DNA from: a bacterium
GTDB lineage: Bacteria; Caldisericota; Caldisericia; UBA6126
Assembly (NCBI GenBank): GCA_021372585.1
Contig: JAJFUD010000084.1
Span: 39,316-103,315 of the forward strand
Reading direction: 5' to 3'
Length of the DNA stretch: 64,000 bases
Shown: positions 48,708-58,117 of the stretch, in pieces
How positions within the stretch are numbered: the first letter of the stretch is position 1
Layout: each line of letters opens with the position of its first letter
Notes under the pieces: generated by a model
The model's input: the letters and a program-made list of their open reading frames with translations, nothing else
Told to the model about the DNA's origin: nothing
The model's database searches: none
Position numbers and translations under genes: made by a program

Positions 48708-51700
48708 ATGAGAAAAGCGCTAAGCTGGTTTGTAACAGTCGTTATGTTAGCCAGCATTTTACGTGTTGGATTTACTCCAACCCCTGTCCAGGGTGCTGAA
48801 AACACCAACGGAACTTTTATCACCGTACGATTTGTCCCCGTGGGATTTGATCGCGATGGTAAAGAACTGATTGGAAAAGATTTTCCCTGGCAAAAAACAG
48901 GAGAACAAGTTTGGGGTAGAACCGGGTATAATATGCCGGATTCTCTAAAAGCCTTTGGTATGTGGACGTATATCAATACAGCCACTGACACGACTTTACA
49001 GATTCCTGACATTAATATTCCTGCGACTACCACAGAACGTTCTACCTCTCCTGTTCTGTGGACCGATTTTTATCTGACGGTGAATCCAGCCGGTGGACGC
49101 TCCCAGGAGTCCGAGCACTGGTACGCTGTTTATGACAATGTCGGTCAATTATGGTTAGATCCGGACGGAAGATTTAACGACCCTCGTTATTTCGAGCCGG
49201 CCGATCCAACCAGCTTAAATGACAAGTACATTTCTGAATCTTGTAAGAACAACCCTTTTGCCCGTGTCGATCCCTCTACGGGGAACAACACCCAAGGACC
49301 TTACATTCTCGATCAAGAGAATCCACGTTTTAACGCATCCGTGGATGATGACGGCAATACTGTCATTTATTTTTGGGACAAAACCCGCACTAACCGAATA
49401 TTCCGTATGGGTTGGGTAGACATGGTAGATTTCCCATTGGACAGAGATAGCTCTGGAAATCTTCTTGCTACCGAAATTCAGGGAATTGAAGTGGAGAACG
49501 CGGTGGATGTCGGTGTGTTTGACTGGGATGCTTCCGGTGGGACCAAAGTAGACGATTCCACCAGCTCCAATGTCAGAGGGTATAAATTGGTTGATTTCCG
49601 GTATTGGGGTATGCCTAATGCGACTCCATTGGTGGGAAATGTGCAGTCTGCAGATTATCAGACCGCTGCCCTGAAAACCTACAATTGGTTTTACAACAGC
49701 GCTGCTACAGATACGCAACCTACTTTTAATGTTCCGACAGTCGGAACATTAAATCCTAATGCTGGCGTTATTGGAGTGCACGTAGGAGATGAATTACACA
49801 CTGGAAGCGGCCAGATGAGTTTATTGTCCGATCCTGTTACTGAAGTTGCTCCGTGGACTCCGGGCACTTATTGGGCAAACGTAGCGCAGTACAATCCTGG
49901 CGAATTTATTTATCGCAAGGGTGTTGGGTATGATGGTGGTTTAACTGCTCTGAATGAAGAATATTTCGTTCAGACCGGTGACATCCGCTTAACCAATGTT
50001 TCTGTACACCGCAATGGCGAAACCAGAAACTATCCGGCCAACTCCATGGTTAAGTCCACGGATTGGGACTGGAACCAAATGCTGTATCGTTTCCCCGTGA
50101 ATTTCGATGAAGAAGGACGGCGTGTGCCTGCGGCCAATGATGAAGTTCACGTTGACAACAGGAAGATCCCCGCTGATTTTTATTGGCAGGAACTCTGGAC
50201 TTCTTACGAATACGGCGAATGGATCTACCGGGAGACCGGTATGAATACAGCTGATCACGGTTTCGTTACCGTTGGTGATTATCGCTTAACCAACGTGAAT
50301 GGTATGGTCAACCTGGGAACCATGAAGAAGGACAAGCACCGCGGTTGGATTAATTCCGATGTACGGTTAGTGCCTTCTGAAAACATGAATGGTGAATTAG
50401 TACCAAGAGTATACGGCGATGGCTTGATCTTAGCCGAAGTCCTCCGGGGCGGATGCAATGAACCTGCTTACAACCTGTCTGTGGAAACAGATATGTGGGA
50501 AGGTATGGTTCCATCGACAACCGCAGCCGCTATTCGTTCACCAAACGATGATGTCAAGCCGGCGGCTCAGACAGTACAGAAAAATACTGTCCTGGACCCA
50601 ACCGGATCGAAGTTCAACATTCCCGGCACTACTTTCCACAATGTCAACCTGAAATACCGTGAGTATATCGGTGTTGAAATCTGGAAAGATGACGGCATCG
50701 ACAATCATCTCGGCATCAATTATCCGAACAATCCTCCTCCGCCAGTGGATACCCTGTATCCCTACAATCTGTCTGACGATTACCGTGCAGGTCGTACCGG
50801 TGAAGAATTTATCGGCGCCAGCAACGGTATGTACTCAGAAAAAGACTTTGGCCGTAACCTGCTCCCGTTCCCAGCTGATATCATGTTTTATGATACCGCT
50901 CAGGTGGGTCAAGGAGAAGATGGGTTATATGGCTGCGGTGAAGCGATTTATAAAGATGTGGATGGCAGTAGAACCGTATCTGAAGGCGACAAACGTCTGA
51001 CCGATGTCACGGTCACCATTGGCAACAATGTGATCAAGTACAAAGCAGACACGACCGTCGCAGTCGGCGATGCCGATGCAGGCATGCCTCTATCTAATTT
51101 CCACGCTTTTAACCTGTTCTTTGATAAGAACTGGCCGGCGCAAGACATTCCGTTTAACTGGACTTATGATGTCGGTGAAGAGATCTACTCTTTACCCATC
51201 ACCGATGTTGAACCGGATGGCTTCTATGAAGCCGACCTCGGTTTTATTGGCAACGGTTATAATTTCTATATGGGTATCAGTGAGTTAGACGATGGCGGTT
51301 CTTATGTTCCTATGTATACCAATGTGTTATACATGGACGTGGATGCCTCTCTGACCGCTACCCCCGGTGATATCCGTATTTATGACGGTACCGGCAAATG
51401 GGGTCATGGGTCTATGTTGAATTGGAAAGATATCGATTGCTTAGGCAATTGGTCTTTTATCAATCCGCCTATACCAACAGCATATGAAATTATTGCCAGA
51501 ATGGTTGATAACGCAATTGCCCTGTACGTAGATGTTAACAGTGATTCTTTAGTTAACACAGGCGATATTCGCTTAACCAAGATCAAAACCTATTTACCCT
51601 ACACCATCGTCAAAGCAACCGATACCGATGTCTCTTCTGTAGACCCAGATTCGTCTGTTGCGACTGCAACCGATAGCGTAACTTTGTTCGACACGACGTA

Positions 51701-54700
51701 TAGAAATGTTGTTGTGTGGGATGCAAGTTATACTTGGGATGGAACAACATTAACTATTGATCCACCTGACCCAAATCCAGTAATTAACGACGGTGATTTG
51801 TGGATTACTCCCTATGCAGTTCGCAACGGTGACACCCGCTTAACCAATGTTACGATCTCCGATGTAACGTATGTTTGCGGTTCTGTCCTCGGCGAAAAGA
51901 TGGATATGTGGATCAATGAGAATCCTGTCTATGGTATGTCTATGGGCAAAAACAGTAATTTCCGTTTTATCGACTGGGAAGTGTATCCCTCCGGTAAGAT
52001 TGGTTTGAATGCGAAGATCGACAAACCCTTCAAAGTAGAACAAACCTCTCAGATTGATGTGACTGTTGATCCTGCTCCCAAGCCAGCCAGATGGGAAGAT
52101 GGCGTGTACTATCCGCCAGAAAAAGTCTACATACTGATCCAGAACACGGAAGGTCCCGTTCCTGAAAAGATCTATGAGGATTACAAAGTCATTACGGCTG
52201 AGAATCCCGTAGCGACTTTCCAGTTCACTCCATACCGCGGGACTTGTCCTCCCAATGGACAGAGCAGCGGCTGGAGAAGAACAGCCTCAGCCAACGGGTT
52301 TATTTTAAAAGATTATGATAACCGGGTACGTATCATCGCTATCAAAGACGATGGGGGCGTGGCTGAACCAGCTCCGCTGACTTATTCATTGAAGGATGGT
52401 GTTATTAAGGCTCTGCCTATTACTGACCCGTTCTGGACGATGCATACAAACGCTAATCCACGATGGGGACAGGCAAAAGGCAACGTAGCCTTCAATCCTC
52501 CAAGATACCAAGTACCTCCCTTCTCCGAAGAGATGATGAATGCATTTGATTGTTACGATCAAAAGCGTTATGAAATCGCTCCGGAAGACCTTGACTTCGT
52601 ATCCAACAAAAAGTGTTTAGGCGTATTGGATCAGAGATTTCCGAACTTAACCATTAAGTTGACGGATGCCGATAATCCTAACGATGTGAATGATCCGAAT
52701 GGTTTACGTATCTCCGTTCCTGCCGGTGAAGGCCGGAATGTTGGCGTGATGTATAATGCGCACAACGGCGGTATTGATTATCTATTCACCGCTGCCGGAT
52801 TAGACCAGTATGGCAATCCGGATTTCGAGGAAAGATTTATTGTTCAGGTTAACCTGGATGGTACTTACCTCTATTGGCATTGGGAAGATAACTATCCGGA
52901 AGGATTATTTGATTCTTCTGACGAGTTATACTCTCCAGTCGCCTTGTGCGGAACTGATCGCATTCCAAATTACATTGAAAGCAAAGAAAGACCCAACTTT
53001 ATCGATGCTGATTGTTCATTAGGTACATCCAATTGCGCTATTTGCGGCGATGGATTCCCGGAACTTTCCAAGATCAGCTATGGCGATAAATTTGGTGATT
53101 TCTATGTGCTCACCTTTGGTGTGCCTGCTTATTTAATGAATTATGGCGTACGTTCCACCACGGATGATGGGGGAGAGCTTCAGCTTGCGATCGCCCCTCG
53201 CGATGCAGCTACCAAACTACAGCTTCGTATCTATACATTCAACGTGTTGTTTGATTACAACTCCACTATTAAACATCCTCCCTATTTCATCATCGATAAA
53301 AACATTCCTGATTTCGAATCCGATATTATTCACCAGTACAACAATTTCCAGACCGGTTTACGCACCTATGAAACGATGGGTATCGATTATTGCGGAATCA
53401 AAGAGTTTAAGGTTTTACCGCCTGATCCGTATGTGAACTTTGTTGAGCTGTCTATCGTAGACCACGCTTTACAGAATTCCAGAGTGAACTATACGACAGG
53501 TCCTTCTGCTCTGTCTCCGTTAAATGTCCCCACTCCGCAGATCCAATCTCCTTACCAACCGATGATTTTAGACGTTGGTAAAGATATGCGCGGATATCCC
53601 GGTGGACAGACCCATACCGGTAGAGTGCAGGGTGTCGTCACCGCCGGTGGCGTTACCAGAACTGATCAGGACCACAATGGTTGGAACGCTTATCCGGCTA
53701 TTTGGTGGTGGTATTGGTACGACAATGTGGACTACAATAACTTCACCGATTTCAACCGTCTGGGAACAGAATTCTTCCCCTTGACCGATTACGGTATGTA
53801 TTTCATCTTAAAAGACATTGATGGAAAACACCTCGGTTTCGGCGACAGATTCCCCATTGACCAGAGATTACGTCGCGTTGAAGTGAAAGGTCCTTTTGCC
53901 AGACCAAAATTATTTGATGAAGCGAACATTAAGTACACATCTGATTATGAGTACAATGGTCTTCGTCACGTACCCATTTCTTACGATTGGGACGGTGTCG
54001 TGGTCATTGATCCTGCTAATGATGAAGAAGAAGGATATTTCTATCAGTGTGGACAGGATTGGACAAATGTGGATCTCGAAGGCGCAAGCTACGCTCAGGT
54101 CAATGAAATCCTGCTAGACAACCATCAGCTGGATTATCGTGGACTGACCGATGTCTTCCGTTTCGAAGAATTCATTCCAATCAGCTATGGCCGTATTAAT
54201 GTTACCGTCACCCTTTGGGATGGTACGGTCAAGATCTTCCAGGATTGCTGTGCTGAACCACCAACTGATGGTGTGGATGTACACGCTCTTGAAGTGACCG
54301 CAGATGTTGACTCTGTAACTGCTGATGCTGATAACAAAGTCACCGTAACCGTGAAAGAGCATGAAGTTATGCAAGCGGTTCAACCGGCTAACGATGCTTA
54401 TGTATACGCATGGCAGGACAGAGGTATACTGAACACCAGAACCAATCTTTATGACGGTGCCGGTGATGGTTGGGTAACCAACCCGCCTCATTCCTCTGAT
54501 TTTTCCGCTTTATCTCCTCAGTACTTCACGGAAGACGATCTGAACGAAGACGGAAAGATCTCTTTCAGTGATTACGAAACCGAAATTATCGGTAGTTATG
54601 ACTTAGCTACCAATACATGGACTGGTGGCGTTGTGGATGCCAGAACCTTCCAGAGAAACAATGGTCAGTACATCTTTGACTTCTCTGAGAGCAATGGTGC

Positions 54701-57700
54701 CCGTATCAATACTGTCGGTCTGGATTTCGGCGGAGCCAAAGGCGATCCGGACCATGTCGTGTCCGAATTTGAGACACTGCCCATTATGATTACTGCTTAT
54801 AAGTACGGCGACGACAACAATGACAGATCGTTCCGTCCTTTATACAGCTTCCCGGGTACTACCCCTCAATTCTCCCACGAAGTGTATCTGTCCGGTCAGA
54901 AATTCTTAGATGTCGCTCCTTTGATGGATCTCTCTGTATCCGTACAGCCGAATCCATTAACTGCCGGCGTCACTCCTGAATTAGTTGATCCAGTCTCTCC
55001 TCTTTCCTTTGTGCTTACCAATGAAGAAGGCAACCCTGTAGACTTAAGCCGCGGCGTTGTTGACTACACTGGTAAAACCTTAGTGGATAACGATGATATC
55101 TGGAATCACTTATTCAAGGATCCCCATCCAGACCCGCTTCCGGAATATTATTGGTTGAGAACTGATTTACATAATGATGATTCCTCCAGAATCAGCAATC
55201 GTAAACTTTATTCCACCTCTGCTGCTCCGTTCCAACCTATTGTGATTGATTTCTCCATGGCCAAAGACGGTAAGTATGCTTTCCGTGGCTTCTGCGCCAA
55301 CGATGAAGGGTCCTTCGATGTGTTCATCTACACCCCTGACCGCAAGCACGCTGCCAAAGCAACCGTGAACGTCGTACTGCCTACCGCTGAATGGGCGATC
55401 GTGAACACGGAAGATCCAGCCGGTACCGAATTTCAGGTTCCAGGGGAGCCCGATTTTGCGATGACCGCTGCGGACTGCAGACTGTATCGTATCCGCATTA
55501 CGGCAAAGAATGCCCAGGGTTTACTCCTGAAAGGCGTAACCAAGGGTGTCTCTACTTGCGGTGGCGGCATCAAGAATACCGCCCGGTTCACCACTTACTC
55601 CACCCGACCCGGTTCCTTTGACTTTACGGAAAAAGACCGTTACCTGTTTGCAGAGCATTTCTTACAGGATCTTTATCCGTATACATTGAACGTCGGTTAC
55701 GATTTCAATGACAATGGAAAGATCGATTGGCGTAATGCTGAATTGTTCAGCCTCGGTGCTTTTACGCATAAACAGAATCGTGAAGGTCAACTCACACTTG
55801 GCCAGGTCTATTACAATACCACATTAATCCGCTACGATGAAGAAAGTATTAAAGGCGGATGGGATATCACCCCTAATCCGAATTTAGTACCTCCTACCGT
55901 CGGTTGGGGATTAGGCGCCATTTATAACAGCGCCCACAAAGGTGGTTACTTGTTTGCAGACATCGATGGCGACAAGAAATTAACCTATCATGATTCCCTC
56001 GGTTTGGACGTGAACGCTCAAACCACGTTCTATATCTTTGCAGAAGATTTAGCCTATATCGGTGGTCTGATTGGCGACAACGTCTATTGTAACAATCCGG
56101 TTCAGTCTGACCTGGCGGGATATCCTCCCTCTTATAAGACTGATCCTGCGAAAGTTTACAAACGTTTTGTTCCCGAACTGACCCCGGATGGCGTGTTCTT
56201 CCTTGATTGGGAAGCTTTCCCGAACAAAGACATCGAGATTAAAGCTCCTCAATTGAGAGTTTTGAATGCCCAAACCCGTCTCGAACTGAACAAAGATTTG
56301 GTCAATGCGGCGAACTATGATTTGGTGTATGCCACTGAAAATCATATGATCGTACAAGTTCGACCGGCCGATACCCGTGATGTTCCTATGAAAGAAGACG
56401 GCAGAGTATTCTTGATTGGCAATCAACACCAGACTGCTATTTACGGACATACCAAACAGTCTCCTATTGATCCAAAGGTGATGGAAACCACGCTTCATTT
56501 CACACCGACCGGATTGGGAGAGAATGTGGCTTATCTTGGTTACTTCAACAAGAATTGCTTCTATCTCAAAGCACCTTATGAACTCAAGAATACCTCTACT
56601 TACACATTAAGAGAGCTATTACAGTTTGATTCTGTCATTGGCTTGAAGGTTGAAGTCGTTTCAGATGACATGTTGCATCCGAACAAGACTTCCACCATCA
56701 CCGTCAAGGTGACCGAGATCGGTACCAATGCACCTGTGGAAGGTGCCAATGTGACCGTGAAAGGTCCTGGCGTGAACGCTTCCAAGAAGACAGATAAAGC
56801 CGGTTTAGCTACTTTTGATGTGACTCCCAACGACAAAGGTATCATCACTGTCACCGCTACCATGGAAGGCAAAATTATCGGTACTGCCGAAATTCGCGTA
56901 GTATCTGATACTTCTGCTCCCTGGATTGAGCTGGATCCTTTACAGCCCTTTACGAATAAACCTCAGGTAGAAGTAACCGGAAGAACCAATCCTGGCAACA
57001 CCGTTACTTTAAATGGTTCACCGGCCCAAGTAGCTCAAGACGGTTCCTTCAAGGGTAATGTTACCTTGAAAGAAGGCTTGAACACTATTGTTGGCGAAGC
57101 CAAAAATCCTGCAGGGCTTACCGTTCGTAAGATGGTCACGATTACTTTAGATACGATTCCACCCAACATCTTTATCGATGATCCTGGTTATTTAGTCGAC
57201 GAAACCGAGATTGAACTAACCGGCAGAGTGGAACCTTATTCCAAGGTTACCGTGAATGGTCAGCAGGCTACCGTTGTTCATGATATCTGGAAAGTAATGG
57301 TTAAAGTGAATCATGGTAAAAATGCAGTGACGGTTGTTGCGGTCGATCAGGCTGGCAACTCCAATACCGCAACCCGTGACATTTTGGTCTACAAGAGACT
57401 AAATATCCAATTAACCGTTGATAATCCAGTACCCACGATCAATGGACAGACTCAGGCTGCTCTGGAAGCCGCTCCGTTCATTTCCGGCGGTCGTACCATG
57501 GTGCCTATCCGATTCATTGCCGAAGCATTTAATGCAAAAGTGGAATGGGATCAAACCACCAAAGGTATTACCATTACATTAGGCAATACCGTAATCGCGA
57601 TGCAAGTAGGCAATACTACCGCGATGATCAACGGTAAAGCCATCACACTCGATGCGCCTCCAGTGATTCGAGCAGGAAGAACTTTTGTCCCGATTCGTTT

Positions 57701-57782
57701 TATTTCCGAGGCATTTAACGCTAAGGTAACATGGGATGAAAGCACCAGAACGGTGACTATTGTTTACGATTATCTGCCGTAA
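48708..57782 (+). CDS. giant secreted surface protein with dockerin-like loops, Ig-like domains and copper-amine-oxidase-N-like module
   Basis: I do not recognise a described family for the main body. From ATG 48708 (behind AAAGGAG; the frame extends to 48678) the protein is 3024 residues. It has a signal peptide ending in VQGA. Residues about 30-1100 carry repeated loops ending GD.RLT.V (at about 425, 523, 760, 887, 952, 1041), three of them preceded by DVDGS, DVDAS or DVNSD as in dockerin/EF-hand calcium loops; further loops are DLNEDGKISFSDY, DFNDNGKIDWRNA and DIDGDKKLTYHDS. A CSLGTSNCAICGD motif is at 1436 and a WWWYWY run near 1665. Residues about 2640-2900 hold Ig-like domains, and about 2905-3024 two module copies. 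Codons are more often C-ending than in neighbours. A paralogue follows. Confidence 0.85.
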   Translation: MRKALSWFVTVVMLASILRVGFTPTPVQGAENTNGTFITVRFVPVGFDRDGKELIGKDFPWQKTGEQVWGRTGYNMPDSLKAFGMWTYINTATDTTLQIPDINIPATTTERSTSPVLWTDFYLTVNPAGGRSQESEHWYAVYDNVGQLWLDPDGRFNDPRYFEPADPTSLNDKYISESCKNNPFARVDPSTGNNTQGPYILDQENPRFNASVDDDGNTVIYFWDKTRTNRIFRMGWVDMVDFPLDRDSSGNLLATEIQGIEVENAVDVGVFDWDASGGTKVDDSTSSNVRGYKLVDFRYWGMPNATPLVGNVQSADYQTAALKTYNWFYNSAATDTQPTFNVPTVGTLNPNAGVIGVHVGDELHTGSGQMSLLSDPVTEVAPWTPGTYWANVAQYNPGEFIYRKGVGYDGGLTALNEEYFVQTGDIRLTNVSVHRNGETRNYPANSMVKSTDWDWNQMLYRFPVNFDEEGRRVPAANDEVHVDNRKIPADFYWQELWTSYEYGEWIYRETGMNTADHGFVTVGDYRLTNVNGMVNLGTMKKDKHRGWINSDVRLVPSENMNGELVPRVYGDGLILAEVLRGGCNEPAYNLSVETDMWEGMVPSTTAAAIRSPNDDVKPAAQTVQKNTVLDPTGSKFNIPGTTFHNVNLKYREYIGVEIWKDDGIDNHLGINYPNNPPPPVDTLYPYNLSDDYRAGRTGEEFIGASNGMYSEKDFGRNLLPFPADIMFYDTAQVGQGEDGLYGCGEAIYKDVDGSRTVSEGDKRLTDVTVTIGNNVIKYKADTTVAVGDADAGMPLSNFHAFNLFFDKNWPAQDIPFNWTYDVGEEIYSLPITDVEPDGFYEADLGFIGNGYNFYMGISELDDGGSYVPMYTNVLYMDVDASLTATPGDIRIYDGTGKWGHGSMLNWKDIDCLGNWSFINPPIPTAYEIIARMVDNAIALYVDVNSDSLVNTGDIRLTKIKTYLPYTIVKATDTDVSSVDPDSSVATATDSVTLFDTTYRNVVVWDASYTWDGTTLTIDPPDPNPVINDGDLWITPYAVRNGDTRLTNVTISDVTYVCGSVLGEKMDMWINENPVYGMSMGKNSNFRFIDWEVYPSGKIGLNAKIDKPFKVEQTSQIDVTVDPAPKPARWEDGVYYPPEKVYILIQNTEGPVPEKIYEDYKVITAENPVATFQFTPYRGTCPPNGQSSGWRRTASANGFILKDYDNRVRIIAIKDDGGVAEPAPLTYSLKDGVIKALPITDPFWTMHTNANPRWGQAKGNVAFNPPRYQVPPFSEEMMNAFDCYDQKRYEIAPEDLDFVSNKKCLGVLDQRFPNLTIKLTDADNPNDVNDPNGLRISVPAGEGRNVGVMYNAHNGGIDYLFTAAGLDQYGNPDFEERFIVQVNLDGTYLYWHWEDNYPEGLFDSSDELYSPVALCGTDRIPNYIESKERPNFIDADCSLGTSNCAICGDGFPELSKISYGDKFGDFYVLTFGVPAYLMNYGVRSTTDDGGELQLAIAPRDAATKLQLRIYTFNVLFDYNSTIKHPPYFIIDKNIPDFESDIIHQYNNFQTGLRTYETMGIDYCGIKEFKVLPPDPYVNFVELSIVDHALQNSRVNYTTGPSALSPLNVPTPQIQSPYQPMILDVGKDMRGYPGGQTHTGRVQGVVTAGGVTRTDQDHNGWNAYPAIWWWYWYDNVDYNNFTDFNRLGTEFFPLTDYGMYFILKDIDGKHLGFGDRFPIDQRLRRVEVKGPFARPKLFDEANIKYTSDYEYNGLRHVPISYDWDGVVVIDPANDEEEGYFYQCGQDWTNVDLEGASYAQVNEILLDNHQLDYRGLTDVFRFEEFIPISYGRINVTVTLWDGTVKIFQDCCAEPPTDGVDVHALEVTADVDSVTADADNKVTVTVKEHEVMQAVQPANDAYVYAWQDRGILNTRTNLYDGAGDGWVTNPPHSSDFSALSPQYFTEDDLNEDGKISFSDYETEIIGSYDLATNTWTGGVVDARTFQRNNGQYIFDFSESNGARINTVGLDFGGAKGDPDHVVSEFETLPIMITAYKYGDDNNDRSFRPLYSFPGTTPQFSHEVYLSGQKFLDVAPLMDLSVSVQPNPLTAGVTPELVDPVSPLSFVLTNEEGNPVDLSRGVVDYTGKTLVDNDDIWNHLFKDPHPDPLPEYYWLRTDLHNDDSSRISNRKLYSTSAAPFQPIVIDFSMAKDGKYAFRGFCANDEGSFDVFIYTPDRKHAAKATVNVVLPTAEWAIVNTEDPAGTEFQVPGEPDFAMTAADCRLYRIRITAKNAQGLLLKGVTKGVSTCGGGIKNTARFTTYSTRPGSFDFTEKDRYLFAEHFLQDLYPYTLNVGYDFNDNGKIDWRNAELFSLGAFTHKQNREGQLTLGQVYYNTTLIRYDEESIKGGWDITPNPNLVPPTVGWGLGAIYNSAHKGGYLFADIDGDKKLTYHDSLGLDVNAQTTFYIFAEDLAYIGGLIGDNVYCNNPVQSDLAGYPPSYKTDPAKVYKRFVPELTPDGVFFLDWEAFPNKDIEIKAPQLRVLNAQTRLELNKDLVNAANYDLVYATENHMIVQVRPADTRDVPMKEDGRVFLIGNQHQTAIYGHTKQSPIDPKVMETTLHFTPTGLGENVAYLGYFNKNCFYLKAPYELKNTSTYTLRELLQFDSVIGLKVEVVSDDMLHPNKTSTITVKVTEIGTNAPVEGANVTVKGPGVNASKKTDKAGLATFDVTPNDKGIITVTATMEGKIIGTAEIRVVSDTSAPWIELDPLQPFTNKPQVEVTGRTNPGNTVTLNGSPAQVAQDGSFKGNVTLKEGLNTIVGEAKNPAGLTVRKMVTITLDTIPPNIFIDDPGYLVDETEIELTGRVEPYSKVTVNGQQATVVHDIWKVMVKVNHGKNAVTVVAVDQAGNSNTATRDILVYKRLNIQLTVDNPVPTINGQTQAALEAAPFISGGRTMVPIRFIAEAFNAKVEWDQTTKGITITLGNTVIAMQVGNTTAMINGKAITLDAPPVIRAGRTFVPIRFISEAFNAKVTWDESTRTVTIVYDYLP
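49725..49753. repeat. perfect 29-base palindrome inside the giant gene
   Basis: TTTAATGTTCCGAC (49725-49738) and GTCGGAACATTAAA (49740-49753) are exact reverse complements around a single A. It lies in coding sequence (FNVPTVGTLN) of the first giant gene and is absent from the matching part of the paralogue. Confidence 0.9.
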
Positions 57783-57814
57783 GGTGTGATGCGTATTTAT
57801 AGATAACCGTCGGT

Positions 57815-57848
57815 AAAAAACCCGGGGTGTTGACACCCCGGGTTTTTT
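57815..57848. terminator. rho-independent terminator after the first giant gene
   Basis: AAAAAACCCGGGGTGT and ACACCCCGGGTTTTTT are perfect 16-base arms around TG. A GC-rich stem and T run end the transcript 33 bases after the stop, separating the two giant genes. Confidence 0.95.
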
Positions 57849-57875
57849 CTTAGAAAATTTTTTTTTGTTATGAAA

Positions 57876-57904
57876 TTGTTCAATTGAAAAATTTTTACTA
57901 TAAT
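57876..57904 (+). promoter_or_regulatory. promoter of the second giant gene
   Basis: TTGTTC (57876-57881) and perfect TATAAT (57899-57904) are 17 bases apart. The ATG is at 58118, so the leader would be about 205 bases of AT-rich sequence; I see no gene in 57905-58117, only AAGAAAGGAGA before the start. Confidence 0.65.
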
Positions 57905-58117
57905 AGGGCTGAAAGTTTGTAGAAATTAGATATTTTGGTATAGGTATTGGTTGAAAGAGAAAAATTTGTTTATATTATTGCGGTGAATTGATGATATTTG
58001 TTTGTTTTGTGGATAAAGAGAATGAAATGGATTTATTTGACTGTAATAGATTTTTTGGATCTTGTTTAGCTCATGTGAAGTATGAATTTCTTGCTAAAAC
58101 AAGAAAGGAGAATTGAA

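Noticed and set aside
48708..57782. CRISPR or tandem DNA repeats in the giant genes
   Set aside because: The repeats are at protein level, widely spaced and diverged in DNA; no regular repeat-spacer pattern exists.
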